A DNA stretch of 8,128 nucleotides, taken from contig JAGBSS010000180.1 in assembly GCA_017631725.1 (NCBI GenBank), positions 1 to 8,128 on the forward strand. Direction: 5' to 3'. Both the position numbers and the translations under genes were made by a program. Positions 1 through 5,325 of the stretch are shown here, piece by piece; position 1 is the first letter of the stretch; each line of letters begins with the position of its first letter. The notes beneath the pieces were generated by a model. That model had not been told where the DNA came from and ran no database searches. It worked only from the letters and a program-made list of their open reading frames with translations. Origin of the DNA: Clostridia bacterium (GTDB taxonomy: Bacteria; Bacillota; Clostridia; Christensenellales; Borkfalkiaceae).

Positions 1-282
1 GGCGGTCAGGCTAATATCTGTGTGGCTTATGCTACAAAGCGTTACAGAAGTAACCTTATAAATTGGGGTATGATTCCTTTCTTAAGTAAAGAAAAGTTTG
101 CTGTTAACGATTACGTTTATATTGAAAAGGTAAAAGAAGGAATTATTAACGGCGCTAAAGAATTTAAGGCAAAAGTAATTGGAGAAAATTCTCGAGATAT
201 AGTTTTATATCTTGATCCGTTAACTCCAAGTGAAAAGGAAATTATTTTAAAAGGTTGTTTAATAAACTACTACAAAAAATAA
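1..282 (+). CDS. Aconitase-family hydratase, C-terminal fragment (5' end outside window)
   Basis: The reading frame is open from base 1 and ends at TAA 280-282, giving the last 93 residues of a longer protein. An internal ATG at 22 is probably not the start, because the frame and similarity continue upstream to the window edge. The segment RYRSNLINWGMIPF resembles the conserved stretch of the aconitase swivel (LeuD-like) domain, where an Arg-Ser-Asn-Leu-Ile-x-x-Gly core helps bind the substrate carboxylates. The ending (LTPSEKEIILKGCLINYY) resembles the tail of clostridial proteins annotated hydratase or aconitase. The full enzyme would be cytosolic, carry a 4Fe-4S cluster and isomerise or hydrate a tricarboxylic acid such as citrate. 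The cluster cysteines lie outside the window, so aconitate, homoaconitate or a related substrate cannot be told apart. A terminator follows directly, so this gene ends an upstream transcription unit. Confidence 0.72.
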   Translation, partial: GGQANICVAYATKRYRSNLINWGMIPFLSKEKFAVNDYVYIEKVKEGIINGAKEFKAKVIGENSRDIVLYLDPLTPSEKEIILKGCLINYYKK

Positions 283-297
283 AAATCATTAAATATT

Positions 298-324
298 AAA
301 AACACCCAAAAGGGTGTTTTTTTT
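298..324 (+). terminator. Rho-independent terminator after the hydratase gene
   Basis: The left arm AACACCC (301-307, extendable by AAA at 298-300), an AAAA loop (308-311) and the right arm GGGTGTT (312-318) form a perfect hairpin running into a T tract to 324. It lies 15 bases after the hydratase stop codon and separates that gene from yqfC. The flanking A and T runs could let it work in both directions, but no gene converges on it here. Confidence 0.9.
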
Positions 325-340
325 ATGCTTTAAGCATAAA
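322..340. repeat. Perfect 9-bp inverted repeat just upstream of yqfC
   Basis: TTTATGCTT (322-330) and AAGCATAAA (332-340) are exact reverse complements around a single T at 331. The palindrome overlaps the last bases of the preceding terminator tract and ends 6 bases before the yqfC Shine-Dalgarno sequence. It could be a transcription-factor operator or a short mRNA hairpin that affects yqfC translation. The one-base centre favours a DNA-binding site over a stable RNA hairpin. No known operator consensus was recognised. Confidence 0.4.
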
Positions 341-356
341 GTATACGGGGGAGATT

Positions 357-611
357 ATGGCTTTTTTAGATAGTGAAATAAAAAATTTAAGCGGCGGCGG
401 AATAATTCCTAAATTTAGAGCAATTTTTATGGGGGATAGTTCCGTTTATATAGAAAGCGTTTTAAACATTAAAAGTTATTCGGAAAAGGAAATAGTTTTA
501 GGTGTTAAAAAGGGCGTTTTATCTGTTTCGGGAGAAGATTTGTTTATAAAAAAATATTGTGCGGGAGACGTTTTAATTTGTGGAAAAATTTCTGGCTTTT
601 TAATAAAGTAA
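357..611 (+). CDS. yqfC: Sporulation protein YqfC (YabP/YqfC family)
   Basis: This 84-residue protein has the size and beta-rich pattern of the YabP/YqfC family: an N-terminal segment, then IPKFRAIFMGDSSVYIESV (about 17-35), a central segment around YSEKEIVLGVKKGVLSVSGEDL (41-62) and a hydrophobic end GDVLICGKISGFLI. Family members are made in the mother cell during sporulation under sigma-E in Bacillus, and their biochemical role is poorly defined. Identification rests on this pattern plus the next gene, which is yqfD, its usual partner. The ATG at 357 is preceded by a strong GGGGGAG Shine-Dalgarno sequence (347-353) and follows a terminator, so yqfC is likely the first gene of the operon. 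Its 3' end overlaps the proposed yqfD start by 34 bases. No signal peptide is seen. Confidence 0.82.
   Translation: MAFLDSEIKNLSGGGIIPKFRAIFMGDSSVYIESVLNIKSYSEKEIVLGVKKGVLSVSGEDLFIKKYCAGDVLICGKISGFLIK
563..568 (+). promoter_or_regulatory. Shine-Dalgarno sequence for yqfD inside the yqfC coding region
   Basis: GGGAGA lies 9 bases before TTG 578, a normal spacing, whereas the other in-frame TTG at 557 lies upstream of it and has no comparable purine run. This site is what favours 578 as the yqfD start. Confidence 0.65.
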
Positions 612-1510
612 AAGGGCTTACCTATTCTACTTTTTCGATAGAAGGGCTAAACGTAGAATTCTTGTTAAATAGGCTTAAAAAAAATGGGGTTAACGTTTAT
701 AACGTTAAAAGAATAACGGCTAAAAAAACTATTATAACCGTGCCGTATAACCATACTAAAAAATTTTTTGCAATTAGCAAAGAATTGTGCTATAATGTTA
801 AAAAGGTAAAAAGCGGTGGAAGATACTACCCTTTTATAAGATTTATTTCTTCTATTTCGGTTGTTTTAGGCATTTTATTTTTTTCTCTTTTTACCTATTT
901 TTCATCTAACCTTGTTTACACCATAAGTTTTTATGGTTCTGGGGCAAAACATCAAGTAGCAGTTAAAGAATATTTTTCTGCTCTTGGCGTTAAAAAGTTT
1001 AGTTCTTTTAAAAGCATTAACTTAAAAGAACTTTCTAAAGACATAGTTTTATCCGTTGGCGACGTTGCCTTTGCAGAGTGCGTTCGCCGTGGCGGAGAAT
1101 TAAAGGTTTATTTAGTAGAAAACGTTAAAGACGTGGGAATAAATACTTTAGCGGAAAATTTAGTTTGCTCTGTTAACGGCGTTATAGAAAGTTTATCCGT
1201 GTATCGTGGTACGCCTTTAAAAAAGGTTGGGGATAGCGTTATAGATGGGGAAACGCTTGTCGTTGGAGAAGAACAAGCAAATGGCAAGGTAATTAAAACG
1301 GGTGTTTTAGCCTACGTTAAAATAAGGGCGGAAAAAACTTTTACATTTTTTAGTGAATCGGATAATAAAAAGGAAACTTTTTTGGCACTTGCAATAAACT
1401 TAACTAAGGAATCGCCAATAAATTACGATATATCAATAGAAAAAATTAATGAACAATATCTTTACACTATTAAAATAGAATACGTTAAGGAAATATATTC
1501 GGGATTATAA
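578..1510 (+). CDS. yqfD: Sporulation membrane protein YqfD, shorter than usual
   Basis: From TTG 578 the product has 310 residues; the frame also contains TTG 557, which would add seven residues. I prefer 578 because of the GGGAGA site ahead of it and because MWKNFWLFNKVKG matches the usual YqfD beginning, a short aromatic and basic segment before the first beta domain. One membrane segment lies at about 87-110 (FIRFISSISVVLGILFFSLF). After it, VNGVIESLSVYRGTPLKKVGDSVIDGETLVVG (about 199-230) is the family-typical lipoyl-like beta segment. YqfD is a sigma-E-dependent mother-cell protein in Bacillus, needed for efficient sporulation, with no established biochemical activity. B. subtilis YqfD has about 400 residues, so this copy lacks roughly 80-90, mostly towards the C-terminus. 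The frame is intact and the next gene starts 10 bases later, so it looks like a compact version and not a broken gene. The 34-nt overlap with yqfC suggests translational coupling. Confidence 0.82.
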   Translation: MWKNFWLFNKVKGLTYSTFSIEGLNVEFLLNRLKKNGVNVYNVKRITAKKTIITVPYNHTKKFFAISKELCYNVKKVKSGGRYYPFIRFISSISVVLGILFFSLFTYFSSNLVYTISFYGSGAKHQVAVKEYFSALGVKKFSSFKSINLKELSKDIVLSVGDVAFAECVRRGGELKVYLVENVKDVGINTLAENLVCSVNGVIESLSVYRGTPLKKVGDSVIDGETLVVGEEQANGKVIKTGVLAYVKIRAEKTFTFFSESDNKKETFLALAINLTKESPINYDISIEKINEQYLYTIKIEYVKEIYSGL

Positions 1511-1520
1511 CGGGAGAAAT

Positions 1521-3011
1521 ATGAAACAATCTAACGAAAAACTTTTAAAATGGCAAAAGAAAGACCTTGGTAAAAATATTGCCGTTTATTTAATAAACGC
1601 AGTAATTATTCTTGCTCTTTTTGTCGGCACAATTTATTTTAGGGCTATAAGGCTTAACGAACAATTTAATTTAAAGGCATTAGAAGTTGTTAGGTTTTTT
1701 GCCTTAACTTGCCTTTTACTTGTCGTTATGATGCTTTACTTTTATTTTGAAGAGAGAAATTTTTTAAAAAATCCTGCCAACTCTCAAATGCTATTTTTTA
1801 TTGTAGAACTTTCTATAATTTTATGTTTTTTGGCAAGCACATATATAAGTCCTTATTTAAGACCGCTTGCTCTTCCTGCTTTATTAACCTTGTTTTTATG
1901 CAACAGAAGAAGTGCGTTTTTAATTCAAATGTTGTTTTGCATACTCCAAGTTATAATGGATATGTATTCTTATGCATCTTTCTCTATTTTAGAATTTGCA
2001 CTCCCCGTAATGGGCATAACTTCTGGCTTTATAGCCGTGTTTACAATGGATAAGGTTTATTCAAGGTTTAAACTTTTAATTTTAAGCCCAATAATTTCTA
2101 TTCCAATTTTAGTATACGTTGCAATGGCTTATATAAACGGAAACATGGCAGACGTTTTAACTTCTATAATTTGCGCTTTATGTTCTGGTCCTGTTGCTGT
2201 CGTTGCGTTAACGTTTATTCTTCCTTTCTTTGAAGTAGGTTTTAAAAAGGTTTCTTGCTTTAAATATGCAGAATTAACCGACCATAAATCTAGACTTATT
2301 AAAAAGATGAGAAAAGAAGCACCGGGCACGTTTAACCACTCCGTTTTAGTATCAAACATAGCCGAAGCGTGTGCCGCTGCTATTGATGAAGATGCTCTTT
2401 TAGCAAGGGCTTGTGCATATTATCACGATATTGGTAAACTTCGCCGTCCAGAGTTTTTTACTGAAAACCAACAAGATGGGGTTAACCCGCACGACGATTT
2501 AACACCGGAACTTTCTACCAACATTATAAAGGCACACGCACAAGATGGGTATAATTTGGCAATTAAATCAAGGCTCCCAAAAGAGATTGCAGAAGCGTGT
2601 TTAGAACATCACGGGACTCTTCCAATACTTTACTTTTACGAAAAGGCAAAAAGGTTTACTGATGGAGAAGTTGATATAAAAAGATATAGTTATTCTTGTC
2701 CAAAACCAAGCAACAAAATATCTGCAATAATTATGATTGCAGATGGGTGCGAGGCGGCGGTTAGAACTCTTACCGATCGTTCGAGAGAAAACGTTAAAAC
2801 GTTAGTTCGTAAAATTGTTAACGATAGAATGAAGTTAGGGCAATTTGACAACTGCGAAATTACCATTAAAGAACTTAACATAATTATTAACACAGTTGTA
2901 AACAACTTAACGGGTATTTATCACGATAGAATAGAATACCCAAAGGTTAGTTTAGATGGTGTAGAAACAAGTGCTGTAATGGAACTTTTAGATAACGAGG
3001 GTGAAGAATAA
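1521..3011 (+). CDS. pgpH: PgpH/YqfF-type membrane HD phosphodiesterase lacking the extracellular domain
   Basis: The 496-residue product has a first membrane segment at about 19-41, then a block of about seven hydrophobic segments between 54 and 236 (7TMR-HD type), and a cytosolic HD domain from about 250 to 470. Likely metal-binding and catalytic residues visible are H273, H302-D303 (in HDIG, 302-305), H339, H363-H364 and D408. Characterised PgpH (Listeria) hydrolyses the second messenger cyclic-di-AMP to 5'-pApA, controlling osmolyte and potassium balance and the stringent response; that activity is inferred here. Family proteins are usually about 700 residues, with a large extracellular 7TMR-HDED domain between the first and second membrane segments. 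Here only about a dozen residues join them, so that sensor is absent. The start has a GGGAG site at 1512-1516. The stop overlaps the ybeY start (TAATG). phoH, normally between yqfD and this gene, is absent. Confidence 0.87.
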   Translation: MKQSNEKLLKWQKKDLGKNIAVYLINAVIILALFVGTIYFRAIRLNEQFNLKALEVVRFFALTCLLLVVMMLYFYFEERNFLKNPANSQMLFFIVELSIILCFLASTYISPYLRPLALPALLTLFLCNRRSAFLIQMLFCILQVIMDMYSYASFSILEFALPVMGITSGFIAVFTMDKVYSRFKLLILSPIISIPILVYVAMAYINGNMADVLTSIICALCSGPVAVVALTFILPFFEVGFKKVSCFKYAELTDHKSRLIKKMRKEAPGTFNHSVLVSNIAEACAAAIDEDALLARACAYYHDIGKLRRPEFFTENQQDGVNPHDDLTPELSTNIIKAHAQDGYNLAIKSRLPKEIAEACLEHHGTLPILYFYEKAKRFTDGEVDIKRYSYSCPKPSNKISAIIMIADGCEAAVRTLTDRSRENVKTLVRKIVNDRMKLGQFDNCEITIKELNIIINTVVNNLTGIYHDRIEYPKVSLDGVETSAVMELLDNEGEE

Positions 3012-3469
3012 TGCTTAAAATATTTAGCCCAGACAAAAAAATTGCAACAAAAAAAATTGCAGAAGCCGTTTGCAAGGTTTTAAACCAAACGGACAAACTT
3101 ATGGCGGAAATTATTTTTGTTTCTAAACAGGAAATTAAAGAGTTAAATGCAAGAACTCGTGGTGTAGATTCCGTTACCGACGTTTTAAGTTTCCCCACGT
3201 TAGACAAAATTAGGGGAAAGGTTATTTCCCCTACAGATTTTAAAATGGAAAGAGAAGGCAAGTGGCTAAACGTTGGCTCTATTGCTCTTTGTGAAGATAA
3301 AATTAAAGAGCAAGCAAAGGAAATTGGGCACAGAGAAGTTAAAGAAAGAACTTATTTAATTATTCACGGGCTTATGCACCTATTTGGTTATGACCATATG
3401 ACCGAAACAGACAAAAAACAAATGAGAGATAAAGAAAAAAGCGTTTTGGCGCTTTTGGAGATAGAGTAA
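3011..3469 (+). CDS. ybeY: Endoribonuclease YbeY (rRNA maturation factor)
   Basis: This 152-residue cytosolic protein carries the signature zinc motif HGLMHLFGYDH, with ligands H119, H123 and H129, and the conserved upstream block LNARTRGVDSVTDVLSFP (45-62). YbeY is a zinc-dependent single-strand endoribonuclease involved in 16S rRNA 3'-end processing and late 30S quality control, often acting together with Era, whose gene follows 2 bases downstream. The length is normal. The ATG overlaps the preceding stop (TAATG) and has a GAGGG site at 2997-3001. One oddity is NVGSIAL at 87-93, where most homologues I remember read GDI, so Ser90 replaces a usually conserved Asp. The catalytic histidines are intact, so activity is expected. 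Confidence 0.93.
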   Translation: MLKIFSPDKKIATKKIAEAVCKVLNQTDKLMAEIIFVSKQEIKELNARTRGVDSVTDVLSFPTLDKIRGKVISPTDFKMEREGKWLNVGSIALCEDKIKEQAKEIGHREVKERTYLIIHGLMHLFGYDHMTETDKKQMRDKEKSVLALLEIE

Positions 3470-3471
3470 AA

Positions 3472-4365
3472 GTGAAAAGTGGATTTGTAGCAGTAGTAGG
3501 AAAGGCAAACGCAGGAAAATCAACCTTAATTAACGTTTTAGTGGGCGAAAAGGTGGCAATAGTTTCCCCAAAGCCACAGACAACGAGAGATAGAATTTTA
3601 GGCGTTTTAACAAAAAAAGATTATCAAATTGCATTTATAGACACCCCCGGTATTTATAGACAGGGCAGTTTGCTTAACTCTACAATGCAGAAAACGGCAT
3701 CGGATTCTGCTAAAGACGTAGACGTTATACTTTTGGTTATAGATGGGCATTCTGGATTAGCAGAATCGGACTTAAAACTTATAGAAAGGTTTAAAAAAGC
3801 AGGTTTACCACTTGTCATTTGTCTATCTAAAGTGGATATTACAACGGAGAACTTATTGATTTCAGAACTTAAAACACTTGCAGAGTTAGACGTGGAAGTT
3901 GTCCCCGTTTCGGCAAGAAGGGGTAAAAATTTAAAAGAACTTTTAAAAGTTTTGGTTTCTAAATTTACCATAGAAGAAAAAATATTTTCAAACGACATTG
4001 TTTCTGATCGTGGCGAAAAGTTTATGATTGCCGAAATTATGAGAGAAAAAATTCTTTTAAAATGCGAAAAAGAAATTCCACACGGCGTTGCAATAATTAT
4101 AAACACCTTTAAATATTTAGATGAAAAAGATATGTACGAAATATCTTTAGACGTTATTTGTGAAAAGCAAAACCACAAAGCAATTTTAATTGGTAAGGGT
4201 GGAAACAAAATTAAAGAAATTTCTTCTTTTGCAAGGCAAGATATGGAGAAATTTTTAGACAAAAAGGTCTTTTTAACTACCTACGTTAAGGTTGAAGAAG
4301 ATTGGCGTAATTCTGCAAGACTTTTAAAAGAATACGGCTATAAAAAAGAAGGGTTTAGCGAATAA
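3472..4365 (+). CDS. era: GTPase Era
   Basis: This 297-residue protein has the full Era layout: an N-terminal GTPase domain and a C-terminal KH RNA-binding domain. Visible motifs are G1 GKANAGKS (10-17), G2 around PQTTR (35-39), G3 DTPG (57-60), G4 SKVD (119-122) and G5 VSARRG (146-151). The KH part shows EIPHG (201-205), the GKGG loop (241-244) and EEDWR (275-279). Era binds the 3' end of 16S rRNA and assists 30S assembly at the membrane-cytosol boundary. Two motifs deviate: G1 has KAN-A where RPN-V is common, and G4 has Ser where Asn is nearly universal (NKxD). Translation starts at GTG 3472, chosen because the product then begins MKSGFVAVVG as in other Era proteins, with GGAG at 3457-3460. 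dgkA and cdd, usually between ybeY and era in Bacillus, are absent. Confidence 0.95.
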   Translation: MKSGFVAVVGKANAGKSTLINVLVGEKVAIVSPKPQTTRDRILGVLTKKDYQIAFIDTPGIYRQGSLLNSTMQKTASDSAKDVDVILLVIDGHSGLAESDLKLIERFKKAGLPLVICLSKVDITTENLLISELKTLAELDVEVVPVSARRGKNLKELLKVLVSKFTIEEKIFSNDIVSDRGEKFMIAEIMREKILLKCEKEIPHGVAIIINTFKYLDEKDMYEISLDVICEKQNHKAILIGKGGNKIKEISSFARQDMEKFLDKKVFLTTYVKVEEDWRNSARLLKEYGYKKEGFSE

Positions 4366-4375
4366 AATTTTAATT

Positions 4376-4401
4376 TTCCCCAATACTAAAATAGGGGGGA
4401 A
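4376..4401 (+). promoter_or_regulatory. Short hairpin that could mask the yqzL ribosome binding site
   Basis: TTCCCC (4376-4381) is complementary to GGGGAA (4396-4401) across a 14-nt A/T-rich loop. The right arm contains most of the GGGGGGA Shine-Dalgarno sequence (4394-4400) of the small gene starting at 4404. In mRNA this would hide the ribosome binding site and, through the TAATG junction, could also limit recO translation. It has no T tract of terminator type. The stem is only 6 bp, so its stability is uncertain. Confidence 0.35.
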
Positions 4402-4403
4402 TT

Positions 4404-4505
4404 ATGCAAAGAGAAAAGCCATTTCTAATTGCTTGGAAAATGTTTGAAAAAACAGGTAATCCGGCTTATTATTTAATTTATAAAAACTTAAAAGAAGAAA
4501 AATAA
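4404..4505 (+). CDS. yqzL: YqzL-like small protein
   Basis: A 33-codon frame runs from ATG 4404 to TAA 4503-4505, with a strong GGGGGGA site (4394-4400) 3-4 bases ahead. The core FLIAWKMFEKTGNPAYYLIYKNLKEE matches the YqzL pattern I recall from Bacillus, roughly W-x-x-F-x-x-T-G-N-x-x-x-Y-L-x-Y/F-K. B. subtilis yqzL also sits between era and recO, so position and sequence agree. The stop overlaps the recO start codon (TAATG), which implies coupled translation. The protein is acidic-basic mixed with a central aromatic stretch, has no signal peptide and is too short for a domain of known function. The role of the family is unknown. Because of its length it is easily missed by gene finders. Confidence 0.78.
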   Translation: MQREKPFLIAWKMFEKTGNPAYYLIYKNLKEEK

Positions 4506-5215
4506 TGGAAGAAAAATTAAGCGGAATATTGTTATACGGCGTTCCTTACGGCGATAACGATAAAATAATAAGCATTTTCACCCTAGAACAAGGGCTTATT
4601 TCTGCTAAAATAAAAGGTGTAAAAAAGGCAGGGGCAAAGTTAAAGTTTGCCGCCGAGCCTTTTTGTTTTGCCGAATATATTTTTTCTAAAACGGCAAACA
4701 AAAGAACGGTTATTGGTGCAAGTTTAATTGATAGTTTTTACCCCGTAAGGGAAAGCGTTATAAAACTTTACTCGGCATCTCTTGCCGTAGAGTTTGTAAG
4801 AAAATTTTTTAAAGAAGGTATGGAGTCTAAAGAAACGTTTGTTCTTTTAGCGGATACTTTAAAAAGTTTGGCTTATTCTGATTTTTCCCCAAAATGCGCT
4901 GTAGCAAGATTTTTAATTTATGCTTTAAACTATTCTGGATACGCACTTAATTTAAGTGGTTGCGCCTTATGCAACGAAAAAATTAAGGCTCGCACCTTTT
5001 TTAATCCAGATACAGGCAGTTTTTATTGCGAAGAGTGTTTTGATGGCAGGGGCAGAGAAGTAGACGGCAAAACGTTAACCGCTTTAGAAAAAATTGAGAA
5101 AGGGGAGAATTTACTTGATGAAGAGTGCGTTCGACCCCTAAAGTTGTTAAATTATTACATAAATTACAAAACAGATGAAACCCTTTCGCTCTTAAAAACC
5201 CTTTTAGAGTTGTAA
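4505..5215 (+). CDS. recO: DNA repair protein RecO
   Basis: The 236-residue product matches RecO in size and arrangement: an N-terminal OB fold (about 1-80, beginning EEKLSGILLYGVPYGDNDKIISIFT), a helical middle part, and a zinc-binding element with CALC (C153, C156) and CEEC (C175, C178). RecO works in the RecFOR pathway, loading RecA onto SSB-coated single-stranded DNA and annealing complementary strands during gap repair and recombination. The ATG shares its first base with the stop of the upstream yqzL-like gene. Its own ribosome binding site is weak (an AGAAG run), so translation probably depends on coupling. It is the last gene of the operon; the next gene has its own promoter. In Bacillus recO is followed by glyQS, which is not the case here. 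Confidence 0.93.
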   Translation: MEEKLSGILLYGVPYGDNDKIISIFTLEQGLISAKIKGVKKAGAKLKFAAEPFCFAEYIFSKTANKRTVIGASLIDSFYPVRESVIKLYSASLAVEFVRKFFKEGMESKETFVLLADTLKSLAYSDFSPKCAVARFLIYALNYSGYALNLSGCALCNEKIKARTFFNPDTGSFYCEECFDGRGREVDGKTLTALEKIEKGENLLDEECVRPLKLLNYYINYKTDETLSLLKTLLEL

Positions 5216-5240
5216 AAATTAAAAAATATTTAAATTAACC

Positions 5241-5267
5241 TTGTAAATCCTTGAAAAAAAATTACAA
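5241..5267. repeat. Inverted repeat spanning the ppdK -35 region
   Basis: TTGTAA (5241-5246) and TTACAA (5262-5267) are reverse complements separated by 15 bases, flanking the proposed -35 hexamer at 5251-5256. This placement would suit an operator, but six A/T-rich bases can easily match by chance. Confidence 0.25.
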
Positions 5268-5279
5268 ATATAGTAAAAT
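5251..5279 (+). promoter_or_regulatory. Sigma-A-type promoter of ppdK
   Basis: A -35 element TTGAAA (5251-5256) and a -10 element TAAAAT (5274-5279) are separated by exactly 17 bases, with one or two mismatches to TTGACA/TATAAT. Transcription would start near 5286, leaving a leader of about 40 bases before the ppdK ATG at 5326. Upstream A/T runs (5216-5240) could act as an UP element. No terminator is seen between recO and here, so some readthrough is possible. Confidence 0.7.
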
Positions 5280-5325
5280 AGTATGGTTAAAGACAATAAA
5301 AATCTATAATTAAAGGAGAAAACAA

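Noticed and set aside
335..342. CATAAAGT as a sigma-E -10 element for yqfC
   Set aside because: It resembles the CATACAnT consensus, but no matching -35 element lies 14-15 bases upstream, where the terminator T tract sits, and the start would fall on the Shine-Dalgarno sequence.
582..590. Programmed -1 frameshift joining YqfC and YqfD
   Set aside because: The A/T run in the overlap does not form a canonical X-XXY-YYZ heptamer in the yqfC frame, and a ribosome binding site plus TTG start explains yqfD translation.
3654..4262. Long minus-strand open frame (about 200 codons) opposite era
   Set aside because: It is antisense to a fully conserved GTPase, has no ribosome binding site and encodes a Ser/Phe/Ile-rich product typical of a shadow frame in A/T-rich DNA.
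5216..5325. Riboswitch or leader RNA upstream of ppdK
   Set aside because: After the proposed transcription start only about 40 A/T-rich bases remain, with no stable stem or terminator-antiterminator pair.
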